A DNA stretch of 16,126 nucleotides from Lachnospiraceae bacterium. GTDB lineage: Bacteria > Bacillota > Clostridia > Lachnospirales > Lachnospiraceae. A program made the position numbers and the translations under genes. The DNA is taken from contig DPZM01000291.1 of NCBI GenBank assembly GCA_003535955.1, forward strand, positions 1-16,126, read 5' to 3'. Position 1 is the stretch's first letter; every line of letters starts with the position of its first letter. The notes below the pieces were generated by a model. It had not been told where the DNA came from and ran no database searches. It was given only the letters and a program-made list of their open reading frames with translations. Below are positions 1 through 7,464 of this stretch, in pieces.

Positions 1-509
1 GCAAGCCAGGTTATTGCCTGCATTCCCGAATTAACCAGCGACACATGATAGGAATCCTTAAGCCAGTCGTAGATCATGGTCAGGTATGAGGCATCGTCAT
101 CCACCACCAGGATGCTCTTGCGCCTTAAGAAGGCTGCTTCCTCATCAAGGTAGGAGCTCACTTCCGAAAGCAGCTTCTCCATTTCAAGCGGTCTCTCATA
201 GAAGCCCTGAATGCACTCCGCCGGAAGATAATCCTTAACAATCCTGTATTCCTCAGCCGTGCCGACGACCATAACCTTGCGGTCCTGTCCCGGACAGTTG
301 TCCTTAAGATATACCATGGCCTCCGCCGACTCGTCTATGGTATCATCGGTATAGAGGATCACAAGATGTATATCCTCAAGCTTTGACGATATATCCTTCA
401 TCCGGGGCTTCGCATACACAGCCTCAACATCTATCGTTTTGAGCTTCATCTCAAGGCCCCTGACCGTAAAGGTCTCGGAGGCACTTACAACAAGAACCTT
501 TTTCCCCAT
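1..509 (-). CDS. Response regulator with degenerate first receiver (C-terminal part outside window)
   Basis: Start ATG at 509-507, four bases after the TGA of the FIST hybrid kinase, with AGGGA eight bases upstream; 169 codons are visible and the frame runs off the left edge. Residues 1-122 have the size and pattern of a receiver domain, but the usual acidic pair is Ser-Ala (9-10), the phosphoacceptor Asp position is Tyr53 (LVILYTDD) and the conserved Lys-Pro is Arg106-Pro107, so this domain should not be phosphorylated. A second receiver starts at about 132 (SILVVDDDASYL) with the acidic residues present; its phosphorylation site lies outside the window. The tight spacing makes it a likely partner, or a later phosphorelay member, of the kinase. 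Any output domain cannot be seen. Family call is firm; function is inferred. Confidence 0.85.
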   Translation of the reverse strand, partial: MGKKVLVVSASETFTVRGLEMKLKTIDVEAVYAKPRMKDISSKLEDIHLVILYTDDTIDESAEAMVYLKDNCPGQDRKVMVVGTAEEYRIVKDYLPAECIQGFYERPLEMEKLLSEVSSYLDEEAAFLRRKSILVVDDDASYLTMIYDWLKDSYHVSLVNSGMQAITWL

Positions 510-513
510 AGCA

Positions 514-3500
514 TCAATCCCTCTCCAGTATTTCCTTTATTCCGTCCCAGTCAAGCTTAAGAAGGCATCCCCTGAGCTTATCGAACTTCTCCTTATCCGA
601 AGGAGGAAGACTGTATTCCTTCATGGAATCCATTACCATCCTTGTAAGCTCGTAATCCATGTCCTGCGCGAATTCGGACAGGGCCTGATACGCATCCTTT
701 ATAACATCATCCGGAGCATGTGGAAGCTGACCTACATCATCCTTACCCAGCGCTACGGCAAGTATCCGTTTATATGACCGGTATTTCTCAAGAAGGCCTG
801 CGGTATCCCGTCTTATTTCATCCGTCCGGCCCTCATCTCCTGCTGCTTCCAGGGCAGCCGCCATCCCGGACAATTCCGTAAGGCCCACTATCCTTGCAGA
901 TGACTTAAGGGCATGGACCTTGATGGTGTAGTCCTCCCAGTCCTCATTGTCGTAGTAGCCCTCTATTTCGGCCGATTTATCGTCTATGGTCTCGTAAAAG
1001 TCACCAAGAACGGACAGATAACCTTCCACCGAGCCGCAGTTTCTTACGCCTGCCGATGAATCTATATCTTTGTTATTAACAAGTGCCGCCGGCAGGCTTG
1101 CATCCCGCACAGCTTCATCCGCTTCTTCGCCCCCTGCCTGAAGGTCCCCGTTTTCACCGCCATGAATTCCCGCAAGCAGCTTCCCGACATACTCGGCGAC
1201 CATGCTGTCCCGGTATCCGCGCTCATTCATGAGATAATCCTTATCTTCATCCATGAGCCCGATCATAAGCCGCGCAATACCTTCATCGAACTGGCTTTTA
1301 GAGCATCTTACAAGCTCTGCCCTTACCTTCTCCTGCTCCCGTATGGTTGAATAAGACCGGTTGGAGGTCATGGCATCGTAGCTGTCCGCCACGCAGATGA
1401 TACGGGCCGGCAGCGGTATATCCGTACCTGCCCTGCCGTCGGGATAACCCGTTCCGTCATATCTCTCATGATGCCACCTTGCACCCGTGGCAAGCTCCGG
1501 AAGCTCCGTTATCGTCTTTAATATATCATATCCCGTGGTTGTATGCTGCCTGATCTGTGCGAATTCCTCATCCGTAAGCCTGCCCTGTTTATTCAGGATG
1601 GCCTCGGGTACTCCTATCTTGCCCACATCATGAAGAAGGCCCATGGCATATATTTCAACCTGTCTTCGCTCACTCATCCCCATCCTTGCGGCAAGCATGG
1701 TGGCGTATCCCGCAACCCTCTCCGAATGCCCCTTGGTATAATGATCCTTGGCGTCCACGGTCTGTGACAGGGCCAGCATGACCTCCCGGGTAAGGTGTTC
1801 CGCCCGAAGCGTCTGCACTGCAACCTCTTTCGTAAGATCCTTCTGAAGACGGGATAACTCTATGGTGTGTTTAACCCTCTGAAGCAGAACCTCAGTCACG
1901 AAGGGCTTGCGCACGAAATCCCATGCGCCTGCCTTAAAGCCCCTGATCTCTGTCTCATCATTATCATCTCCCGTCAGGAATATAACGGGTATATCGGCCG
2001 TCTCAGCTTCCTCCTTAAGCATGTCAAGAACCTCGAACCCATCATGCCCCGGCATCTTGATATCCAAAAGGATCAGGTCTGCCCCCTTCTCCTTAAGGCA
2101 GGGCATGGCCTCATCACTTGAAAAGAAGCTCCTGAATTCATAGCTGCCGCCCAGTATATTTGCCGCCACATCATGTATCAGCTTTTCATCATCTATAAGG
2201 ACAACACGGGATTTATTTTCCTGCGCCCGGATTGCCGCCGTTTCGGACCGATCCTTTGATATTCTGCCTTCTTCCTTTTCCCTGCCGGCCCCGGTCAGGA
2301 CCTTTTCCTCAGGCAGATATCTTAACAGCATCTCTTCAAGCTTTCCTGAATCTATCGGCTTGGTGAGATAATCGGCAAATCCCAGCTTAAGGTATTCCTC
2401 CCTGGCTCCCGAAATCGCATTGGCGGTCAGGGAGATAACCGGTGCGTCCTTGCTCCTGTTATCCTCAAGCTCCTGCATCTGCCTGAAGCATTCGATCCCG
2501 TCCATATGCGGCATCCTGTGGTCAAGGAAGATCACATCATAGGAATTCTTCCTGACACATTCAAGTGCTTCCTGCCCGCTCTCCACCGCATCTATTGATA
2601 TAAGGGTCTTCTTAAGAAGATTCTTCATAACATCAAGATTCATCTTCGTATCGTCAACAACAAGTATCCTTGCATCCGGTGCGGTGAAGCTCTCCTTGTA
2701 TTTCCTGTGGGAGGCAACCGACCTTAAGAACCTCTCGCCGACCTCTCCCACCGGCTCGTTCCTGACTATGCCCTGATTGATCACAAATGAGAACACTGAA
2801 CCCTCGCCGTAAACACTCTCAAGCTTAAGCTCACTGTCCATAAGGTTTAACAGCTGCCTTGTTATGGTAAGTCCCAGACCCGTTCCTTCTATGGTCCTGT
2901 TACGTTCTTCTTCAACCCTTGTAAAGGCGGTAAAGAGCTTCTCCTGATCCTCTTCCTTAATCCCTATGCCGGTATCCCTTACCGCGATCTCAAGCGTCAC
3001 CGGATTACGCAGGCATGCCTTACCGTGAAGCTCTCTGGCATTCCTTATCATATCGATCGCATCCTTGCCCATGGCTATACACCTGATACTAAGGGTCACG
3101 CTGCCTTCCTCGGTATATTTCACCGCATTGGTAAGTATATTTGTTATGACCTGCTTGATCCTTATCTCATCCCCGTAGAGTATTGCGGGTACCGAAGGGT
3201 CAATGTCAAGCTCCAGCTTAAGCCCCTTGCTCTTAGCCCGTTCCCTTATAATGTTATACAGATCGTTTATAACGGAAGCAAGCTCATATTCAACAGGGAT
3301 TATGTCCATTTTGCCTGCCTCTATCTTGGAAAAGTCAAGCACGTCGTTGACTATGCCCAGCAGGCTGTTTCCAGCCGACCGGATATCCTCCGCATACTCA
3401 ACGATCTTTGCCTCATTGCTCTCACGGAGTATCATTTCGTCCATACCGAGTATCGCATTTATGGGCGTCCGTATCTCATGGGACATATTGGACAGGAAGG

Positions 3501-4872
3501 CTGATTTGGCAATGTTGGCAGCTCTGGCTTCCTTCGCCATTCCTTCAAGCTGACCTGTTATCTTGCCCAGAAATACGGACATCCTCTCGGCCAGAGGGAC
3601 AACACCATGATGATGAACACAACCTTCATGCTCATGTGTGACTGTGACTGCAGCCTCATTCCCTGCCACAAAAGGCCGGCCCTCGCGCAAGCCGATAGCA
3701 AGGTGCGCACTGTTAAGTACACCTCCCCTTCCGTTAAGGTAATATAACTCGCTTATCCCGTGTATAAGCGCGTATTCCGGATTATCTTCACCGAAGCTGT
3801 CCCATTCAATGCTTGCGTCCTCCTGCAGGAAGTTCAGCCTGTTCCCGCAGAGGATAAGGAAGAGAGCCTCAGGTTCGAAGCTCTTCATGGACAGATATGA
3901 CTGTTCCACGGCATTAAGAACCTCATCATGGGTGGCGAAGGAGAACCTGACCTTCTCGCCTTCATGAACGGTCATATTGAAATATATCTCACCCTCTTCC
4001 CCGTAATCAAAGGGAATAAGGCAGATATCCGTATCATCTCTTCTCAGGATAAGGGGAAATTCGCAGATATTGGAAATAAGATACTGGTCCGGAACCACCC
4101 CGAAATACTCCTTGAACAGATCCACCGCCCTCATGCCGTCGATCTGCGTAAGCACGGATTCACCGTATCTGACCTTGTCTCCTACGGTTACCGGCATCTC
4201 CCGCCCTATGGGATGCCAGCCGAGAGCATAATTAAGCTCTGCGTACAGGTTCTCCCCGTAGAAGATCACGGCAACAAATCCTCTGTCGTAAAAGGCATCC
4301 CCTATAAGCATCTGATTCATTCCTATATTCTCGCCCAGCTGCCTGAACAGGCTGAAGCGCTCGGTAGAATGCAGCGAAAGCGTGCGGGGAAGATCGTTGG
4401 AGGTCATGGTACCGAATATACCGACATCTTCGTGTCCCTTCACCGCTCCTTCCATAAACTGCGTAATATTAAAGCCGATACCGCAGACAAAGAGCTCGAT
4501 GGCCTTAGCATCCGGATGCGCCTTAAGTCTGTCGCGCATGATTCTTGCTGCCTCATCCTCATCCCCCACATCACACGGGATCGATACGACCTCGAAATCC
4601 GATTCCTGCGCTACTATAAGGTTGATCCTCACTCCGGTAAGCTCCGGCGGATTGTCGGCTATCGTATACAGGGAAATACCTGCGATCTTAACCTCCGGTA
4701 TCATCCGCCTTATCTTCTCAACCATGATCCGGATCTGGAGCTTGGGAAAACCCGTTTCATAGATGGTGAGCAGGACCCCCTTGTGGGGAACCGACTTCAG
4801 TATGTTCTTTATTTCAACAAGGGCAACTCCCACGGTTACCGGTGTTTTAAGAAAGAAATTCTTCTGTATCAT
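514..4872 (-). CDS. FIST-sensor hybrid histidine kinase with two receivers, HD-GYP phosphodiesterase and HPt domain
   Basis: A 1452-residue soluble signalling protein; no membrane segment is seen. Domains in order: FIST N and C sensor (about 30-395, ending in LNSAHLAIGL); a His/Cys-rich linker (412-422); HisKA with phospho-His465 (SNMSHEIRTP); HATPase with N box (NILTNAVKYTEEG), DTGIGI and GTGLGL; REC1 with D740/D741, D784 and K838; REC2 with D894/D895, D937, T967 and K989; HD-GYP (about 1030-1220) with H1081-D1082, H1134-H1135 and GTGYPDG; HPt with His1320 (HALKSSARIVG); and a helical tail. FIST domains are predicted to bind small ligands such as amino acids; HD-GYP hydrolyses cyclic-di-GMP. 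All catalytic signatures look intact. Inferred relay: H465 to D784 to H1320 to D937, which sits directly before HD-GYP. SD AGAGGTAAGG precedes the ATG. It follows the membrane GGDEF gene by 35 nt, so an operon of opposing c-di-GMP enzymes is likely. Confidence 0.96.
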   Translation of the reverse strand: MIQKNFFLKTPVTVGVALVEIKNILKSVPHKGVLLTIYETGFPKLQIRIMVEKIRRMIPEVKIAGISLYTIADNPPELTGVRINLIVAQESDFEVVSIPCDVGDEDEAARIMRDRLKAHPDAKAIELFVCGIGFNITQFMEGAVKGHEDVGIFGTMTSNDLPRTLSLHSTERFSLFRQLGENIGMNQMLIGDAFYDRGFVAVIFYGENLYAELNYALGWHPIGREMPVTVGDKVRYGESVLTQIDGMRAVDLFKEYFGVVPDQYLISNICEFPLILRRDDTDICLIPFDYGEEGEIYFNMTVHEGEKVRFSFATHDEVLNAVEQSYLSMKSFEPEALFLILCGNRLNFLQEDASIEWDSFGEDNPEYALIHGISELYYLNGRGGVLNSAHLAIGLREGRPFVAGNEAAVTVTHEHEGCVHHHGVVPLAERMSVFLGKITGQLEGMAKEARAANIAKSAFLSNMSHEIRTPINAILGMDEMILRESNEAKIVEYAEDIRSAGNSLLGIVNDVLDFSKIEAGKMDIIPVEYELASVINDLYNIIRERAKSKGLKLELDIDPSVPAILYGDEIRIKQVITNILTNAVKYTEEGSVTLSIRCIAMGKDAIDMIRNARELHGKACLRNPVTLEIAVRDTGIGIKEEDQEKLFTAFTRVEEERNRTIEGTGLGLTITRQLLNLMDSELKLESVYGEGSVFSFVINQGIVRNEPVGEVGERFLRSVASHRKYKESFTAPDARILVVDDTKMNLDVMKNLLKKTLISIDAVESGQEALECVRKNSYDVIFLDHRMPHMDGIECFRQMQELEDNRSKDAPVISLTANAISGAREEYLKLGFADYLTKPIDSGKLEEMLLRYLPEEKVLTGAGREKEEGRISKDRSETAAIRAQENKSRVVLIDDEKLIHDVAANILGGSYEFRSFFSSDEAMPCLKEKGADLILLDIKMPGHDGFEVLDMLKEEAETADIPVIFLTGDDNDETEIRGFKAGAWDFVRKPFVTEVLLQRVKHTIELSRLQKDLTKEVAVQTLRAEHLTREVMLALSQTVDAKDHYTKGHSERVAGYATMLAARMGMSERRQVEIYAMGLLHDVGKIGVPEAILNKQGRLTDEEFAQIRQHTTTGYDILKTITELPELATGARWHHERYDGTGYPDGRAGTDIPLPARIICVADSYDAMTSNRSYSTIREQEKVRAELVRCSKSQFDEGIARLMIGLMDEDKDYLMNERGYRDSMVAEYVGKLLAGIHGGENGDLQAGGEEADEAVRDASLPAALVNNKDIDSSAGVRNCGSVEGYLSVLGDFYETIDDKSAEIEGYYDNEDWEDYTIKVHALKSSARIVGLTELSGMAAALEAAGDEGRTDEIRRDTAGLLEKYRSYKRILAVALGKDDVGQLPHAPDDVIKDAYQALSEFAQDMDYELTRMVMDSMKEYSLPPSDKEKFDKLRGCLLKLDWDGIKEILERD

Positions 4873-4907
4873 AAACCTTACCTCTGAACCCGGACGCTGA
4901 CTCCGTC

Positions 4908-6050
4908 CTATGGCTCTCCGTTCTTTTCCTTGTACATCAACTTATCGGCTCTGTTTATAAGCTCATGCATGTCTTTATCATGGACCACCCTTGCGGCACC
5001 GGTGCTGATGGTAAGCTCATAAGGTGCCCCGGCTTTTTCATTAAGTCGGGAAAGCTCCTTATTTATCCTGCCCTTAAGCTCTTCAACCATTTCGTCATTG
5101 TCTGCCTTGACTAAGATCACGAATTCATCACCGCCGTACCTTGCGATATTGGCCCGGTAGGGATACTTGGCACAGCCCTTACGCAGGGCCTCGGCAACCC
5201 TCATAAGGGCTTCGTCACCTTCGATATGACCGTACATATCATTTATCTTCTTAAACTTGTTAACATCGATTATAAGCAGATATACGGCATCATCTTCCAT
5301 GTTCTGAACCGTATGCTCGTAGTAGTAGGCCAGCTGCTTCCTGTTATTCAGCCTGGTTAGCGGATCAACGGATATCATCTGCTCGATCCACTGCAGGTAC
5401 ATTACCAGTGTGGACAATGAAATGACCATGCATGCCAGAGGGAGCTGGGGATAAATAAACTGCCCTATTCCCGCGCAGGCCGGCAGGACCGGGAAAACAG
5501 ACAGCCTGATAAGCATTTCCCGTTTAGACTGTTTGCCCTTGTCGAAAACACCCTTCAGTGCCCGGAAGCTCGTGGTAAAAATATAAAGATATGAGAGAAC
5601 ATACTGGATGATGAACAGGGGCCCGCGCCTGTATATCCCGTCAGCATCCACATAGAAAAGCATACCGTTAAAGGGATTGATCAGAAGCAGCGCTACCATT
5701 ATCCATACAAGTGCGGATGAAAGGCGCATCCTTCTCCTGCTCTCGACAAAGGGGGAATCCTGAATGTATTCGAAATACAAAAACCAGAAAAAGCACATTA
5801 CGGCCGTTGCAAAGAAGTAAAGCTCCTTCGTAAGCATGATAAAGAAGGTGCTGTGGGGCAATACCCCGCATTTGATCATAACGTACAGGGTATCCGAAAT
5901 ATAAAACAGCATCTGAGAATCAATGCACATGGCAAAATTCTTCTGCGCCACCATCTCGGTAAGTCCCCTGGTCTTATACCGGATTATTCCGATCAGCACC
6001 AGAGCAAATACATTAATCTCTATATACAGGATAACATAATCGTTTCCCAA
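4908..6050 (-). CDS. Membrane-anchored GGDEF diguanylate cyclase
   Basis: Makes cyclic-di-GMP from two GTP. From the start chosen here it has 380 residues: six to seven hydrophobic segments over about 1-222, then a GGDEF domain (228-378) beginning DPLTRLNNR, with IIDVNKFKKINDMYGH and an intact catalytic RYGGDEF. The RxxD product-inhibition site is missing (Pro and Ala at the R and D positions). The frame is open to an ATG at 6101, but that ATG abuts the palindrome at 6103-6129 and has no ribosome binding site. TTG at 6050 has GGGAG ten bases upstream and gives the short N-terminus leading straight into ILYIEINVFALVLI that I recall as usual for Lachnospiraceae membrane cyclases, so it was preferred. 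Ligand of the membrane part is unknown. Likely co-transcribed with the HD-GYP hybrid kinase 35 nt downstream. Confidence 0.9.
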   Translation of the reverse strand: MGNDYVILYIEINVFALVLIGIIRYKTRGLTEMVAQKNFAMCIDSQMLFYISDTLYVMIKCGVLPHSTFFIMLTKELYFFATAVMCFFWFLYFEYIQDSPFVESRRRMRLSSALVWIMVALLLINPFNGMLFYVDADGIYRRGPLFIIQYVLSYLYIFTTSFRALKGVFDKGKQSKREMLIRLSVFPVLPACAGIGQFIYPQLPLACMVISLSTLVMYLQWIEQMISVDPLTRLNNRKQLAYYYEHTVQNMEDDAVYLLIIDVNKFKKINDMYGHIEGDEALMRVAEALRKGCAKYPYRANIARYGGDEFVILVKADNDEMVEELKGRINKELSRLNEKAGAPYELTISTGAARVVHDKDMHELINRADKLMYKEKNGEP

Positions 6051-6102
6051 GACGCTATATCTCCCTCTTTTCCTCCGTATCAGGATCTTTAACCCTGTCA
6101 TG

Positions 6103-6129
6103 TGTCAAAAAGAACCGTCCCCTTTGACA
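6103..6129. repeat. REP-like palindrome with GAACCGTCCCC core
   Basis: Perfect 7-bp inverted repeat TGTCAAA (6103-6109) and TTTGACA (6123-6129) around a 13-nt centre, AAGAACCGTCCCC. It begins directly after the acetolactate decarboxylase stop codon. From memory, near-identical elements with a GGGACGGTTCTTTTTGACA core are dispersed through many Clostridia and are often found near REP-associated (IS200-like) tyrosine transposases; no copy count can be made here because only one copy lies in the window. It lacks a T-run, so it is not a typical intrinsic terminator, though a transcript hairpin at an operon junction could affect mRNA stability. Confidence 0.6.
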
Positions 6130-6864
6130 TTATTTTCCCTGCTCCACACTCTTTATCTCATCCTTTGAAGCGCCCTTTAAGGCGTAAGTGTCAAAAGCAG
6201 GTTCATGCGGCAGCATGATATGGATATCGGTGATCTTGTCAAAGCGGGCCGTACCCTTTATAAGTGACAGATCAAAAACATGACCGCCGGATTTCCTGTC
6301 ATCGGAAACGAAGTGCAAATGCCATCCCGAGGCGTTGATCCCGTCCATGTAGTCGGGATAGTATACACAGACAAGCGTGCCGTTTATATCGTCAAAATAA
6401 AAATCCCTCTGTGTCTTGCTCAATGCTTCCTTTAAGGTCACATGGTGCGCCCTGTAGCCTGATTCGCTCCGGGCGCATATCCTCTTAAAGCAGGCGTCAA
6501 TGCGGACTATATGCATGCTGTTCAGCCCGAAATCCTCCTCTATGCGAAGATCAAGCCATTCCTTGAGCTTGTCGATATTGTCAATGCGGTCGAGCTCACT
6601 GCGTTTGTCCTCATGAAAGAATGTCACTGATGCGAACGGAACACCGGTTTTATTATCGGCCTCACTTACCACTCCGTTTTCATCGGCTCTGTAGCAATGC
6701 CCGTCAACAACGATCATCTCACCGTTCACATCTTCGAAGGTTCCAAGGCCGATGTCTCCATGCTGCATCAGATGCTCTATATCCGTGACTGACCTTGAAT
6801 AGCCCAGTGCCAGTGCCTGCAGTGTTGACACCTGAAACATCTTAGTATCTTCTTTTTTGTTCAT
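6130..6864 (-). CDS. budA: Alpha-acetolactate decarboxylase
   Basis: Converts 2-acetolactate to acetoin (EC 4.1.1.5), a cytoplasmic step that diverts pyruvate to acetoin/butanediol or drains acetolactate from branched-chain amino acid synthesis. At 244 residues it has the usual length. Family signatures: MFQVSTLQALALGYS at 9-23, HGDIGLGTFEDVNGEMIVVDG around 35-55, and the zinc-binding segment GWHLHFVSDDRKSGGHVFD with His182, His184 and His195. No signal peptide is seen. The ATG at 6864 is preceded by a close AAGGA and a more distant AAAGGAG; Met9 is an alternative start. It lies 41 nt behind the 169-residue unknown protein on the same strand. No acetolactate synthase or butanediol dehydrogenase is visible nearby, so its position among c-di-GMP genes is unusual. 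The symbol budA (alsD in Bacillus) is by family. Confidence 0.95.
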   Translation of the reverse strand: MNKKEDTKMFQVSTLQALALGYSRSVTDIEHLMQHGDIGLGTFEDVNGEMIVVDGHCYRADENGVVSEADNKTGVPFASVTFFHEDKRSELDRIDNIDKLKEWLDLRIEEDFGLNSMHIVRIDACFKRICARSESGYRAHHVTLKEALSKTQRDFYFDDINGTLVCVYYPDYMDGINASGWHLHFVSDDRKSGGHVFDLSLIKGTARFDKITDIHIMLPHEPAFDTYALKGASKDEIKSVEQGK

Positions 6865-6905
6865 AGTTCCTTAATTTACTCCTTTCCTGAAAAGCGCGCC
6901 TGTCT

Positions 6906-7415
6906 TTACTTGGACTCCCCGAAAATAAGACTCGTGAACCCATCCATAACCTTCTCATCGGTTTGGCTTTCGGTTTTGAAGCCTTCCCTGAAAATATAAC
7001 TCATTTCCGCATAAAAGTCTTTCCGGCATTCTTTGGCAAATTCTGCCTTAATATATTTCTCATTTTCTCTTTCGTCTCTGTTTTCTGTAAACTCCTCCAA
7101 TTTGCCAAAAAGATATCTCTGCCATCCGGGCCCGAACAGATTGGCACCATACTCGTTCTCAAATATTTCGATCTTATAGCATATATCCCCCGGAATATCC
7201 ATGTAATAATGCTTTAGAAGGCTTTCGGTCTCTTCCCTGTATCTTCCAAGCTCAGCTATCTTATTATCGTCAAGCGCGTCTATGTCGGCAAAATATCTCT
7301 CATACAGACGCATATATCTTGTATAGATACTGCGAAGTATCGTTTCCAGCTCCTCCTTTTTTGGGGTCTCTTCATACAGTATCTGCTCAATTCTCTCCTT
7401 GCTTAATTCGATCAT
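6906..7415 (-). CDS. Hypothetical protein, helical, 169 residues
   Basis: Function not recognised. The start is well supported: AAAGGAG seven bases before ATG at 7415. The protein is hydrophilic, rich in Glu/Lys/Arg/Tyr, has no signal peptide, no membrane segment and no cysteine pair apart from isolated residues, and is predicted mostly helical. Landmarks are ILRSIYTRYMRLYERYFADID (25-45), a YYMDIPGDICYKIEIFENEYGANLFGPGW segment in the middle, and a C-terminus ending SLIFGESK. I recall similar short uncharacterised proteins being common in Lachnospiraceae genomes, but no named family can be assigned. It lies 49 nt after the EAL gene and 41 nt before acetolactate decarboxylase, so it is probably in the same transcript. 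Confidence 0.85.
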   Translation of the reverse strand: MIELSKERIEQILYEETPKKEELETILRSIYTRYMRLYERYFADIDALDDNKIAELGRYREETESLLKHYYMDIPGDICYKIEIFENEYGANLFGPGWQRYLFGKLEEFTENRDERENEKYIKAEFAKECRKDFYAEMSYIFREGFKTESQTDEKVMDGFTSLIFGESK

Positions 7416-7464
7416 ATTTTTCTCCTTTCCCGTGTCCCGTAGTATCAGGTCAACTGCCGGTTCT

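Noticed and set aside
3928..4887. Long plus-strand reading frame (319 codons) opposite the FIST region
   Set aside because: It is a shadow of the FIST hybrid kinase: no domain, no ribosome binding site, and the opposite strand carries unmistakable conserved motifs.
6051..6101. N-terminal extension of the membrane cyclase from ATG 6101
   Set aside because: No ribosome binding site, sits against the palindrome, and adds a charged stretch before the first membrane helix; TTG 6050 fits better, though the matter is not settled.
6103..6129. Palindrome read as an intrinsic terminator after acetolactate decarboxylase
   Set aside because: The arms are only 7 bp, the loop is 13 nt and there is no T-run on the minus strand after the stem.
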